Positions 35,137 through 44,103 of a stretch of DNA of 64,000 bases are shown one piece after another; the stretch's first letter is position 1, and each line of letters starts with the position of its first letter. The translations under genes were made by a program, and so were the position numbers. Source of the stretch: Thermomicrobiales bacterium (GTDB taxonomy: Bacteria; Chloroflexota; Chloroflexia; Thermomicrobiales; UBA6265); assembly GCA_019637585.1 (NCBI GenBank), contig JAHBVL010000003.1:277827-341826 (forward strand). The letters run 5' to 3'. The notes under the pieces are model-generated. The model was not told the origin of the DNA. It made no database searches and was given only the letters and a program-made list of their open reading frames with translations.

Positions 35137-36030
35137 GTGCAAAGCAACCTGACTGTCGGCATTCTGATGTCCCGCGTTCGCGTGGAAGAAAAACTTCTGC
35201 TCGCCGAACTCGAGTCGCGCGGCGTCACCATCGCCCGCTTCGACGACCGCGATCTCTTTCTTGACATCGAGAAGCCGTCGATCGGCTGTGATGTCCTGCT
35301 GGAGCGAGCGATCAACCACCTCCGGGCACTCTATGTGCTGAAGGTGCTCAACGACTGGGGCGTGCCCACCGTCAACACCTATGACGTGGCCAACACCTGC
35401 GGCGACAAGCTCCTGACCACCACCGCGCTGGTTCGAAACGGCGTTCCCAGTCCTCGCACCATTCTGGCCTTCACCCCGGAGTCAGCATTGGAAGCAATCG
35501 ACGAGCTTGGCTATCCGGTAGTGATGAAACCGGCCGTCGGGTCGTGGGGACGTCTCCTCGCCCGGATCAATGACCGGGACGCCGCCGAAGCGATCCTCGA
35601 GCACAAGGTGACGCTCGGCTCTTTTCATCACGGCGCTTTCTACATTCAGGAATATGTGAAAAAGCCGGGACGCGATATCCGGTCCTTTGTCGTCGGCGAC
35701 GAAACCATCTGCGCGATCTACCGGACCTCCCCTCACTGGATCACCAACACCGCCAGAGGCGGGGCGGCCTCGAACTGCCCGGTCACACCCGAGATCGCCG
35801 AGATCTCCCTCGCCGCGGCCCGCGCTGTCGGCGGCGGTGTGGTTGCGGTCGACCTCCTGGAAAGCGAACGGGGATTGCTGGTCAACGAAGTCAACTACAC
35901 CATGGAGTTCCGCAACAGCATCGACACCACCGGCGTCAACATTCCAGCCAGGATCGTCGATTATGTTATCTCTGTCGGCAAGAACGGTCTGCCCGCGAGT
36001 TCCGACACGCTGGCCGCAGTGACACCATGA
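35137..36030 (+). CDS. lysX: LysX-family ATP-grasp ligase, paralogue 2
   Basis: A 297-residue ATP-grasp enzyme very close in layout to Thermus LysX, which joins 2-aminoadipate to LysW. It has [14 protein letters not shown] near 130, [56 protein letters not shown] and the substrate-loop [14 protein letters not shown]. The GTG start follows GGAGA. It leads the second T-box operon ahead of lysY, lysZ and lysJ. The motif suggests a lysine role, but in organisms with one LysX the same enzyme can serve both pathways. Confidence 0.88.
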   Translation: MQSNLTVGILMSRVRVEEKLLLAELESRGVTIARFDDRDLFLDIEKPSIGCDVLLERAINHLRALYVLKVLNDWGVPTVNTYDVANTCGDKLLTTTALVRNGVPSPRTILAFTPESALEAIDELGYPVVMKPAVGSWGRLLARINDRDAAEAILEHKVTLGSFHHGAFYIQEYVKKPGRDIRSFVVGDETICAIYRTSPHWITNTARGGAASNCPVTPEIAEISLAAARAVGGGVVAVDLLESERGLLVNEVNYTMEFRNSIDTTGVNIPARIVDYVISVGKNGLPASSDTLAAVTP

Positions 36031-36035
36031 TTCGC

Positions 36036-36070
36036 CAACAACTATGAACCATGCACTATCCACTATGCAC
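36036..36070. repeat. Heptad array, TATGCAC type
   Basis: Five 7-nt units in phase (CAACAAC, TATGAAC, CATGCAC, TATCCAC, TATGCAC) fill the gap between lysX and lysY, ending 10 nt before the lysY ribosome site. They are the same family as the arrays at 7892 and 38230. Confidence 0.85.
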
Positions 36071-36095
36071 TTCACAAAGTAAGGAGGTCCAACCC

Positions 36096-37145
36096 ATGAG
36101 ACTCAAAGTATCGATCGTCGGCGGATCGGGATATGGCGGCGGCGAGCTGGTCCGGCTCCTGCTCAGCCATCCGGGCGCCGAGCTGAAGCAGGCCACGTCG
36201 GAACGGAGCGCCGGCAAGTTCGTCCACACGGTGCACCCGAACCTGCGCAAGCGAACCCAGCTAAAATTCGTGGCCAGCGCCGACCTGGAGCCGTGTGACG
36301 TGCTCTTCATCGCGTTGCCGCATGGCGTTTCCATGACCCGGATGAGCGAATTCCAGCAGATCGCACCGATCATCATCGATCTCAGCGCCGACTATCGTCT
36401 CAACGATCCGGCCGGTTACCCGACCTGGTACAACCACGAGCACAACAACGCCGATCTCCTGTCGAAGTTCGTCTACGGCATCCCCGAGCTCCATCGCGAG
36501 GAGATTCGCAACGCCGATCTGATCTCCAGCGCCGGCTGCATGGCCACAACATCGATTCTGGGGCTCTATCCCCTCTTCCAGGCGGGCGTGGTCGACCTCT
36601 CGATCCCCGTCGTCATCGAAGCCAAAACCGGATCGTCCGGTTCGGGCGGCGCGCCGGGTCTGGCGTCCCATCACCCCGAGCGGCAGGGCGTGATGCGATC
36701 CTTCAAACCGACGGGACACCGCCACTCGGCCGAGATCATCCAGGAACTGACGGTCGACGGCAACGCTCCCACCATCGCCTTCTCCGCGACCTCGGTGGAA
36801 GCTGTCCGGGGCATCCTGGCCACCTCCCACGTCTATCTGAAAGAAGAACTCTCGGACAAAGAGGTCTGGTCGTTCTACCGGGCAGCGTTCAAGGAAGAGC
36901 CCTTCCTGCGCGTGGTCAAGGAATCGAGCGGTATCCACCGCTATCCCGAACCAAAGATCCTCTCCGGTTCGAACTACTGCGACGTCGGCTTCGAGCGCGA
37001 TCCCCACAGCAAACGAGTCGTCGTCATGTCAGCCCTCGACAACCTGATGAAGGGAGCCGCCGGTCAGGCCGTCCAGTCGTTCAATCTCCGCTGCGGATTC
37101 GAAGAAACCTGCGCCATCGACTTCCCGGGATTGCATCCGATTTAG
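36096..37145 (+). CDS. lysY: LysW-gamma-glutamyl/aminoadipyl phosphate reductase
   Basis: A 349-residue NADPH-dependent reductase of the ArgC/LysY family. It has the nucleotide loop VSIVGGSGYGGGELVRLLLSHP, the active-site cysteine in SSAGCMATTSILGLYPL near 150, GSSGSGGAPGLASHHPERQG, and a PTGHRHSAEI histidine near 215. The wide GxxG insert and SGSGGAP are typical of the carrier-linked branch. The ATG at 36096 has a perfect AAGGAGGT. It reduces the phosphorylated carrier intermediate made by LysZ. Confidence 0.92.
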   Translation: MRLKVSIVGGSGYGGGELVRLLLSHPGAELKQATSERSAGKFVHTVHPNLRKRTQLKFVASADLEPCDVLFIALPHGVSMTRMSEFQQIAPIIIDLSADYRLNDPAGYPTWYNHEHNNADLLSKFVYGIPELHREEIRNADLISSAGCMATTSILGLYPLFQAGVVDLSIPVVIEAKTGSSGSGGAPGLASHHPERQGVMRSFKPTGHRHSAEIIQELTVDGNAPTIAFSATSVEAVRGILATSHVYLKEELSDKEVWSFYRAAFKEEPFLRVVKESSGIHRYPEPKILSGSNYCDVGFERDPHSKRVVVMSALDNLMKGAAGQAVQSFNLRCGFEETCAIDFPGLHPI

Positions 37146-37277
37146 GCAAAGGGCAATGGGCATTGGGCAAAGGCCGAAAGGGGACACGCCCCCCTCTCCC
37201 GCGGTCGGGAGAGGGGCCGGGGGTGAGGGAAAAATCTGCCGACTGCCGACTGCCGACTGCTGACTGCTGACTGCTGA
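37145..37277. repeat. Composite repeat: GGCAAAG heptads, a C/G hairpin, CTGCCGA heptads
   Basis: Directly after the lysY TAG come five units of the GGCAAAG type (37145-37179). Next is an 11-bp hairpin, CCCCTCTCCCG paired with CGGGAGAGGGG (37191-37216), of a kind seen between genes in many bacteria. Then come six units CTGCCGA/CTGCTGA (37236-37277). All heptads keep exact 7-nt phase. The hairpin could act as a stability or partial termination element inside the operon. Confidence 0.85.
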
Positions 37278-37295
37278 CTACCAAGGATATCGACC

Positions 37296-38114
37296 ATGCA
37301 ACACGGCTTCGTCATCACACAGGGAACAGCTGAAGAATTCGTCGAGCTTGCCGAGCTGATCGAGGCGTCGGGGTGGGACGGCGCGTTCGGGTGGGAGGTG
37401 GTTTATGGACTCGATCCCTGGGTCATCCAGGGCGCCATGGCGGTCAAAACGTCGCACGTCAAGCTGGGACCGCTCCTCACCCCACCATCGCGCCGCCGCC
37501 CCTGGAAACTGGCATCCGAGGTGGCCACGGTCGATCTGCTGTCCAATGGCCGAGCCGTCCTGATGATTGGCCTCGGCGATCCGGGAACGGGCCTCGCCGA
37601 TGTCGGCGAAGAAATCGATCGCCGCACCAGAGCCGAGCTCGTGGACGAATCGATCGACCTGATGCGGCATTTCTGGTCCGGCGAGCCATTCACGTATGAA
37701 GGCAAGCATTATCAGGTCGATTGGTCGTCGAAAAAGGACTGGGATGTCACGCCGGTCCAGCAACCACCACCGATCTGGACCGTCGCCCTCTGGCCGCATG
37801 AAAAGTCGATGAGCCGCGCGTTCCGCGTCGAGGGCGTTCTCCCCTACGTTCCCGGCGAAACGCCGATGCACAACGCCATCACCGCCGAGCACGTCGCCGC
37901 GATTCGCGCCGCCGCCACCGAGCGGAAGGGGCCAGATACGCCATTCGACATCGTCATGGAAGGCGTCACCCCCATCGGCGACACCGCTGCACTGGACAAG
38001 GTCCGCACGTTCCGTGATGCCGGCGCCACCTGGTGGATCGAATCGATGTGGGGCGCCCCGGGCGGAGTAGAAGCGTTGAAAGAGCGGATCAAAGCCGGAC
38101 CGCCGGAGGTGTAG
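37296..38114 (+). CDS. LLM-class flavin-dependent oxidoreductase
   Basis: A 272-residue luciferase-like monooxygenase or F420/FMN-dependent reductase. It shows the family opening (TAEEFVELAELIEASGWDGAFGWEV), LGPLLTPPSRRRPWKLASEVATVDLLSNGRAVLMIGLGD, and FTYEGKHYQVD. It lies between lysY and lysZ and on the same strand, yet no step of the LysW pathway is known to need such an enzyme. Both its flanks are filled with heptad repeats, so it may be a later insertion or a separate function. The family is certain; the role is unknown. Confidence 0.85.
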   Translation: MQHGFVITQGTAEEFVELAELIEASGWDGAFGWEVVYGLDPWVIQGAMAVKTSHVKLGPLLTPPSRRRPWKLASEVATVDLLSNGRAVLMIGLGDPGTGLADVGEEIDRRTRAELVDESIDLMRHFWSGEPFTYEGKHYQVDWSSKKDWDVTPVQQPPPIWTVALWPHEKSMSRAFRVEGVLPYVPGETPMHNAITAEHVAAIRAAATERKGPDTPFDIVMEGVTPIGDTAALDKVRTFRDAGATWWIESMWGAPGGVEALKERIKAGPPEV

Positions 38115-38120
38115 GCGGAG

Positions 38121-38264
38121 GGCGAAAGGCAAAGGGGCAAAGGGCAAAAGGGAAATAGGAGATAGGAAATAGGAAATAGTCCGGCGTCGCCTCAGACTCC
38201 GGACCTCGGACTACGGACCACGGACTTCTATGCACCATGCACTATCAACTATCAACCATTCACT
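38121..38264. repeat. Long composite heptad array of three unit types
   Basis: Seven bases after the TAG of the LLM gene begin units GGCGAAA, GGCAAAG, GGGCAAA, then TAGGAGA and TAGGAAA (to 38183). After 11 bp come ACTCCGG, ACCTCGG, ACTACGG, ACCACGG (from 38195), which pass without a phase change into TGCACCA, TGCACTA, TCAACTA, TCAACCA, TTCACTA (to 38264). Three sequence families thus share one 7-nt register. The lysZ ribosome site AAAGGA follows at once. Confidence 0.9.
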
Positions 38265-38275
38265 AAAGGACCCCC

Positions 38276-39097
38276 ATGTACATTCTGAAACTCGGCGGTG
38301 GCGCCGGAATCACCCAGGAAGCATTTAGCAATTTCGCGGCGGATTTGGCGACGCTGGAGGGCCAGTTTGTGGTCGTGCATGGAGCGAACGCTGAGTTCAG
38401 CCGTCTGAGTGAAGCGCTTGGCCAGCCGCCTCGCATGATCACGAACGAAAAGGGCCGCGTTTCCCGGTACACCGACCGCGAAACGATGGAAACGATGCTG
38501 ATGGCCTATTGCGGCAAGGTGAACAAACTCCTGGTCGCCACGATGCAGCATGCCGGCGTCAACGCCGTCGGCTTGAGCGGTATCGACGGTCACCTGGCCA
38601 CCGGCAAGCGGAAACCGGTCATTCGCGGTACGGAAGAGGGCAAGACCAAGGTGCTGCGCGACGATCACGCCGGTTCGCTCAAGGCGATCGACACCGCCCT
38701 GGTCACCCTCCTCACCGGCGCCGGCTACCTGCCGGTGTTGACTCCCCCGGCTCTCGACCTGGACGAAGGCACGCCGATCAATGTCGACGGGGATCGTCTC
38801 TCGCTCGAGCTGGCGCTGGCGCTGGGCGCCGAAGGGCTGATCTTTTTCGCCGACACACCAGGACTCTTGCGCGACCGGGATGATGAATCGTCGTTGATCG
38901 AAGAGATCGACGCATCCGACCCCGACAAGGCGATGGAAGCCGCGCAGGGCCGCATGAAAGTCAAAGTCGAAACAGCGGTGAAGGCGGTCGAGCAGGGCAT
39001 CGGGCGCGTGATCTTTGCCGACGGGCGTACCAGCCGTCCGGTCAGCGATGCGCTGGCCGGACGAGGCACGGTTGTCCGAAACGTCCACCATTCGTAA
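38276..39097 (+). CDS. lysZ: LysW-gamma-glutamate/aminoadipate kinase
   Basis: A 273-residue kinase of the acetylglutamate-kinase family that phosphorylates the carrier-bound amino acid. It has YILKLGGGAGI at the N-terminus, FVVVHGANAEFSRLSEALGQPPR, the NVDGDRLSLELALALGAEGLIFFADTPGLL nucleotide-binding block and GRMKVKVETAVKAVEQGIGRVIFADG near the end. The order lysX-lysY-lysZ-lysJ follows that of known LysW clusters apart from the inserted LLM gene. Confidence 0.92.
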   Translation: MYILKLGGGAGITQEAFSNFAADLATLEGQFVVVHGANAEFSRLSEALGQPPRMITNEKGRVSRYTDRETMETMLMAYCGKVNKLLVATMQHAGVNAVGLSGIDGHLATGKRKPVIRGTEEGKTKVLRDDHAGSLKAIDTALVTLLTGAGYLPVLTPPALDLDEGTPINVDGDRLSLELALALGAEGLIFFADTPGLLRDRDDESSLIEEIDASDPDKAMEAAQGRMKVKVETAVKAVEQGIGRVIFADGRTSRPVSDALAGRGTVVRNVHHS

Positions 39098-39118
39098 ACA
39101 GGAAGGAAACTCGATTCC

Positions 39119-40303
39119 ATGACCGCCCCATTTCCCACACTTCAGCTCGATCTGATTGCCGAGATCGAACGAGACCGGCAGCTCCCCCTCTACGCCAAGC
39201 GGGATATCGCGCTCGTGCGCGGCGAAGGAGCCTATCTCTTCGACTCGGCAGGAAACCGCTATCTCGATGCCATGAGCAACTACGGCGTCGCCGCGCTCGG
39301 TCACGCCGATCCCGAGTACACCGGTGCCCTTCTCGACCAGCTGCAACATCTCACCACCTGCCATCAGAGCTTCTACAACGACGCCAGAGCCGCCGCACTT
39401 GCCGCCATCGGCCAGATCGCACCGGCAGGTCTGAACCGCACTTTTTTCTCCAACTCCGGGGCGGAAGCGATCGAAGCGGCCATCAAGTTCGCCCGGGTAA
39501 CCACCGGCCGCAATCACTTCGTCGCAGCCCGGCGTGGCTATCACGGCCGCACCCTGGGAGCGCTGGCAATCACCGCCGATCCGAAATATCGCGGTCCGTT
39601 CGAGCCATTCGGCGCCGAGGTGACTCACGTTCCCTACAACGACGCCGAAGCCATCGAAGCCGCGATCACCGAGCAGACTGCCGCGGTGATTCTCGAGCCG
39701 ATTCAGGGTGAAGCGGGCGTCTATCCGGGCGAGGAGGCGTTCCTGCGAGCCGCCCGCACCGCGGCGACGACCTATGGCGCCCTCTTCATCGCCGACGAGA
39801 TCCAGACCGGATTTCGGACTGGCGCGCCCTTCGCCATCTCCGCCTCCGATGTGACTCCCGATATCCTCTGTTCGGCCAAGGCCATCGCTAATGGCTTTCC
39901 GATTGGCGTCACCCTGGTCACCGATGCGGTGTCGGAAGCGGTTCCCGCAGGAACGCACGGCACCACCTTCGGGGCCAATCCGCTGGCCTGCCGGGCGGTG
40001 GTGGCCACACTCGACGCCTTCGAAAAACGAAATCTCTACGCTAACTCCACCGCGATTGGCACGAAACTGATCGAATCAATCGAAGCGCTTGGCAGTCCCA
40101 AGATCCGCGCCGTGCGCGGCCGGGGACTGATGATCGGCGTGGAGTTGAAAGAACGCGTCACCCCAACCCTCAAAGCCATGCAGGAACGGGGCGTCCTCGC
40201 GCTGCCCGCCAGCCCGGTCGTCTTCCGCCTCCTGCCCCCGCTCATCTGGGGGGATGAGCAGGTCGACGAATTCGTGACTGCGCTGGAGGGCGCCCTCGCC
40301 TGA
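39119..40303 (+). CDS. lysJ: LysW-gamma-lysine/ornithine aminotransferase
   Basis: A 394-residue class III PLP aminotransferase that converts the carrier-bound semialdehyde to the amine. It shows YLDAMSNYGVAALGHADPEY, FFSNSGAEAIEAAIKFAR, RRGYHGRTLGALAIT, EPIQGEAGVYP, LFIADEIQTGFRTGAPF and the PLP lysine in ILCSAKAIANGFPIG near 260. THGTTFGANPLACR is also typical. It is the last gene of the second T-box operon. ArgD-type enzymes look alike; the context decides the call. Confidence 0.9.
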   Translation: MTAPFPTLQLDLIAEIERDRQLPLYAKRDIALVRGEGAYLFDSAGNRYLDAMSNYGVAALGHADPEYTGALLDQLQHLTTCHQSFYNDARAAALAAIGQIAPAGLNRTFFSNSGAEAIEAAIKFARVTTGRNHFVAARRGYHGRTLGALAITADPKYRGPFEPFGAEVTHVPYNDAEAIEAAITEQTAAVILEPIQGEAGVYPGEEAFLRAARTAATTYGALFIADEIQTGFRTGAPFAISASDVTPDILCSAKAIANGFPIGVTLVTDAVSEAVPAGTHGTTFGANPLACRAVVATLDAFEKRNLYANSTAIGTKLIESIEALGSPKIRAVRGRGLMIGVELKERVTPTLKAMQERGVLALPASPVVFRLLPPLIWGDEQVDEFVTALEGALA

Positions 40304-40336
40304 GCCTGACATTTCATGACATGCGCGTCATCACCT

Positions 40337-40794
40337 GTAGGGGCGCACGGCGTGCACCCAACGCGTCCCAGACGATGGTCGGCGGCGGGAAACGCCGTCT
40401 CCCACAGAATGGGCACACACCGCGTGCCCCTACAGTGTTGTGCGCGTCATCACCCATAGGGGCGCACGGCGTGCGCCCAACGCATCCCAGGCGATGGTCG
40501 GCGGGCGGGAAAACGCCGTCTCCCAAAAAATGGGCACACACCGTGTGCCCCTACGATGTCATGTGCGCCATCACCTGTAGGGGCGCACGGCGTGCGCCCA
40601 ACGCATCCCAGACGATAGTCGGCGGACGGGAAACACCATCTCCCACAGAATGCGCGCACACCGCGTGCCCCTACAGTGTTGTGCGCGTCATCACCCGTAG
40701 GGGCGCACGGCGTGCGCCCAACGCGTCCCAGACGATGGTCGGCTGGCGGGAAACGCCGTCTCCCACAGAATGGGCACACACCGTGTGTCCCTAC
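40337..40794. repeat. Four tandem REP-like units (family B)
   Basis: Four copies of a unit of about 98 bp at 40337-40433, 40456-40554, 40577-40674 and 40697-40794, separated by 22-bp spacers carrying GCGCGTCATCACC or a close variant (period about 120). Each starts GTAG (ATAG in copy 2), followed by the hairpin GGGCGCAC-GGC-GTGCGCCC, and ends with a similar inverted hairpin and CTAC. No gene is seen in this 548-bp gap apart from the repeats. The spacers are near-identical, so it is not a CRISPR array. Confidence 0.88.
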
Positions 40795-40852
40795 GATGTC
40801 GTGCGCGTCACACGGGGGACGCGTTACAGTTTCATCTGCCGAAGGGGTGTCT

Positions 40853-42370
40853 ATGACTCGTCGACCGGCTTCGCGATCCCGTTATCTGGCGTTGCTCTTC
40901 GCATCGCTTCTCCTGTTGCTGCCAGCCTTCGCCAGCACGGCAGCAGCCCAAGAGAGCGCATGTGGGAACTGGGCGGTGGCGACAGCGCCCCTCCAGCCGG
41001 GCCAGCCACTGCCGGAGGACCAGGTCGATCTGACCACCCCTGATGGGACATTCCTCAATTCGCTGCCGTCGATTCAACCCCAAAGCGTCATTCCCACACG
41101 GCATGAGAATCGAGCGCTGATCCGGTCGCTCGATGGCGCCTACGCCCTGCTCGACACCACCACCGGAACAGCCATGGAGCTCGATTTCGGGGAGAACCCA
41201 AGTCAGATCTATCACAACCCCTTTTACACCCAGTTGTCCGCCGGTACGCAGTTCGCGCTGTTCGGCGACCCGATCGGTCAGGCGGCATTCCTGGTCGACC
41301 TGGAGACGGGGACCATCACTCCACTCAGCGATGTTGTCCCATCCACACTCCCTATGCTCCTGGGTATGGTGTCGTCAGACGATCACCATGCGATCGTTCA
41401 GATGGGAAATGACATCTCGCTCATCCCGCTCGACCCGGAAACGGGAACCGCCGGACCAGCCGAACAGCTCGATGCTCGGTTCGCGACCTTCACCAGCGAC
41501 GGCCAGGCGATTGTGTTGATCGCGAATTGGGACGACGCAGGCGCCGAAATCCTGATCCGGGATTTGGCGAGTGGTGACGAAACCACGATCGCTCCCAAGG
41601 ACAAGTGGTTCGGGGTGAGAGCCTTCAGCGACGGCGTGATCCTCGCTGCCCGCGACACTGAGCTCGTTCGGCTGACTCCCGCCGGTGATCCCCCGCAAAC
41701 GGTCTTCGATCTCGGTGGCGTGCCATTCGCCATGCGCTACGATCCCGGTTCCGGCAACCTGCTCGTTCGCCATGAAGGAGACGATGTCCAGAGTTGGTGG
41801 ATTGTGGCAGTGGACGGTTCAGCCGAGCCGGTCGAGTTTCCCCTTCTCGACGATCAGCAAACCGTCAATCAAGGTCTCGAGGGTCGCTGGGCATTCTTCC
41901 CAGCGGGAGTTGCGCCGGGACCGGGTACACCGGGCAATCCCTATCTGTCGCTCGATCTGGCCACCGGAACCCTGACCACGCTTCACACCCAAGACAGCAA
42001 CGATATCTACTTCTTCGATCAGTTGCCGTCTGAGGATGGTCGCTACCGGCTGATTCAGGCCGTCTCCACGCCGCAAAGCCGGCTCTGGCTCCTGGATAGT
42101 GAGACCGGTTCCGCCACACTGGTCGGGCAGTCGACCGGCAACGCCGTCGGCACGCTTACGCCGGATGGGTGCTACCTCGCTGTCGGCACGTTCGATGCAC
42201 TTGGCGAGGGACGTCAGGGTGAGGTATTCATCCTCGATATCGCCACCGGCGCCACACTCGCCACGATCGAGGACGCCTTGTTGCTCGGCTGGGCGCCCAT
42301 CGAGACGTCCGCCCAACCGGACGGACGGGGACCGCGTGGCTTCTCTCCTGTGGGAAACAGCCCGGCCTAA
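40853..42370 (+). CDS. Secreted beta-propeller-like protein of unknown role
   Basis: A 505-residue protein with a classical signal peptide (RYLALLFASLLLLLPAFASTAAAQ). The rest is made of repeated beta-strand blocks of the form LLDTTTGTAMELDFGENP, LVDLETGTITPLSDV and LLDSETGSATLVGQSTG, as in TolB/WD40-type propellers. No catalytic motif stands out. The ATG at 40853 follows AAGGGGT; the open frame further upstream is within REP repeats. The last four bases overlap the convergent proS gene. Confidence 0.7.
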   Translation: MTRRPASRSRYLALLFASLLLLLPAFASTAAAQESACGNWAVATAPLQPGQPLPEDQVDLTTPDGTFLNSLPSIQPQSVIPTRHENRALIRSLDGAYALLDTTTGTAMELDFGENPSQIYHNPFYTQLSAGTQFALFGDPIGQAAFLVDLETGTITPLSDVVPSTLPMLLGMVSSDDHHAIVQMGNDISLIPLDPETGTAGPAEQLDARFATFTSDGQAIVLIANWDDAGAEILIRDLASGDETTIAPKDKWFGVRAFSDGVILAARDTELVRLTPAGDPPQTVFDLGGVPFAMRYDPGSGNLLVRHEGDDVQSWWIVAVDGSAEPVEFPLLDDQQTVNQGLEGRWAFFPAGVAPGPGTPGNPYLSLDLATGTLTTLHTQDSNDIYFFDQLPSEDGRYRLIQAVSTPQSRLWLLDSETGSATLVGQSTGNAVGTLTPDGCYLAVGTFDALGEGRQGEVFILDIATGATLATIEDALLLGWAPIETSAQPDGRGPRGFSPVGNSPA

Positions 42371-44103
42371 AGCCCGGCCGCTACCAGCTCTTCGGCGGCA
42401 ATCACATCCAGCTCAGCGAGGATAGCCTCAACGGCTCCGTCCATCGACACGAACTCCGGTTCGCTCGCGCTGCGCCGCTTGATTTCCAATTGCCCCTTGG
42501 CCAGGTTCCGGGAGCTCACCGCGATCCGCAATGGGTTGCCGATCAGGTCGGCGTCATTGAACTTGACCCCCGGGCGCTCGTCTCGATCGTCGTACAGCAC
42601 CTCGACACCGGCAGCCTTCAACGCCTCATAGAGCGCGTCGGCCTGCGCGATCGTTTCGGTGTCGTCTGCTGACCCAATCGCCACCAGCGACACGTGGTAG
42701 GGAGCAATCGCGATCGGCCACAGAATGCCCTTGTCGTCGTAGCGCTGCTCGATCACGGTCGCCAATAGCCGACCGCTGCCAATGCCATACGACCCCATGA
42801 CCACCGGGTGTTCCTGCCCCTCAGCATCGAGATAGGTCGCTCCCAGGGCTTCCGAATATCGCGTGCCCAGCTTAAAGATATTGCCGGCCTCGATCGCCCG
42901 CTCGGCGCGCATCGATTCGCGGCAATCGGGACAGGGGTAACCAGCTTGCGCGGAGGCGATGTCCGTCACCACGTCTGCCTGGTAATCGCGACCGAGATTG
43001 ACATTCAGCAGGTGATAGCCCGGTTTGTTGGCGCCCGCCACCAGGTTCCGCGCATCGCGAACACTCTCGTCCACCACAATGAATGCGCCTTTGACACCCA
43101 CCGGCGATCCGTATCCGGCTTCCGCGCCGACAGCCTTGATCTGCTCGACTGTCGCCGGCACCAGCCCACCTTCACCAGTGGCTGTGCGCAACTTCGTTTC
43201 GTTGATTTCCAGATCACCACGGATCACCGCGAAGATGAAGCGCCCCGATTCGCCCATGTAGAAAACCGCTTTCGCCGTTTTCGAGGTCGGGATCTTCAGG
43301 TAGTCGGCCAGCAACTGAATGGTGGTCGTATTCGGCGTTTCCACCTCTTCCATGGGCAATGGCGCGTCATCGCTGGCGGCATCGCGGCCAAATCTCGCCA
43401 CTTCCTGATTCGATGCGTAGCCACAGGAGTCGCAGATCAGAATGGTGTCTTCACCATTCGGCGAAAAGGCCATGAATTCTTCCGATTTCGATCCGCCCAT
43501 CATCCCTACATCGGCAGTGACGACGATGAATCGCAGTCCCGTCCGCCGGAAAATGCGGTCGTAGGCGATCCAGTGCTTGCTATACGACTCCTCCAGCCCG
43601 GCCTCGTCCAGGTCGAGGGAATAGGAGTCTTTCATGGTGAATTCGCGGACCCGGATCAGCCCACCGCGAGAGCGAGGCTCATCGCGAAACTTGGTCTGGA
43701 GGTGATAGACGATCTGCGGCAGCTGCCGGTAGGAGTTGATCTCCGTTGATGCCAACTGGGCCACCACCTCTTCATGCGTCAGCGCCAGCACCATGTCCCG
43801 GTCGGATCGATCCTTCCACCGGGCCAGCTCTGGTCCGACGACCTGGTAACGACCCGACTGCCGCCAGAGATCGGCCGGGTGCACGACAGGCATCATCATT
43901 TCCTGCCCGCCGATGGCATCCATTTCCTCGCGAATGATGTCCTCGATCTTGTTGACCACCCGCCAGCCCAGCGGCAGCAGACTGAACAGTCCGGCGCCCA
44001 ACGGCCGGATCAGACCCGCGCGGAGACTGAGCTGGTGACTGATGATCTCGACATCGGCCGGCGCCGCTCGCAGCGTGCGACCGAACATATGGGACATACG
44101 CAT
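42367..44103 (-). CDS. proS: Prolyl-tRNA synthetase, bacterial type
   Basis: A 578-residue class II synthetase that charges tRNA-Pro. Motif 1 lies near 50-75 (GLFSLLPLGWRVVNKIEDIIREEMDAIGGQEMMMP), motif 2 is QTKFRDEPRSRGGLIRVREFTMKDSYSLD near 150, and motif 3 is GSYGIGSGRLLATVIEQ. The editing (INS) domain between motifs 2 and 3 contains KTAKAVFYM. It is the full-length ProRS with a C-terminal anticodon domain. The start at 44103 (MRMSHMFG) is preferred over the open frame to 44253. Confidence 0.95.
   Translation of the reverse strand: MRMSHMFGRTLRAAPADVEIISHQLSLRAGLIRPLGAGLFSLLPLGWRVVNKIEDIIREEMDAIGGQEMMMPVVHPADLWRQSGRYQVVGPELARWKDRSDRDMVLALTHEEVVAQLASTEINSYRQLPQIVYHLQTKFRDEPRSRGGLIRVREFTMKDSYSLDLDEAGLEESYSKHWIAYDRIFRRTGLRFIVVTADVGMMGGSKSEEFMAFSPNGEDTILICDSCGYASNQEVARFGRDAASDDAPLPMEEVETPNTTTIQLLADYLKIPTSKTAKAVFYMGESGRFIFAVIRGDLEINETKLRTATGEGGLVPATVEQIKAVGAEAGYGSPVGVKGAFIVVDESVRDARNLVAGANKPGYHLLNVNLGRDYQADVVTDIASAQAGYPCPDCRESMRAERAIEAGNIFKLGTRYSEALGATYLDAEGQEHPVVMGSYGIGSGRLLATVIEQRYDDKGILWPIAIAPYHVSLVAIGSADDTETIAQADALYEALKAAGVEVLYDDRDERPGVKFNDADLIGNPLRIAVSSRNLAKGQLEIKRRSASEPEFVSMDGAVEAILAELDVIAAEELVAAGL

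Noticed and set aside
38252-39958. 568-codon minus-strand frame over lysZ and lysJ
   Set aside because: It is antisense to two well-identified genes and has a low-complexity, Arg/Gly-rich translation typical of a shadow frame.
40337-40794. Regularly spaced repeats resembling a CRISPR array
   Set aside because: The 22-bp segments between units are almost identical and the units are about 98-bp inverted-repeat elements. There are no unique spacers and no cas genes.
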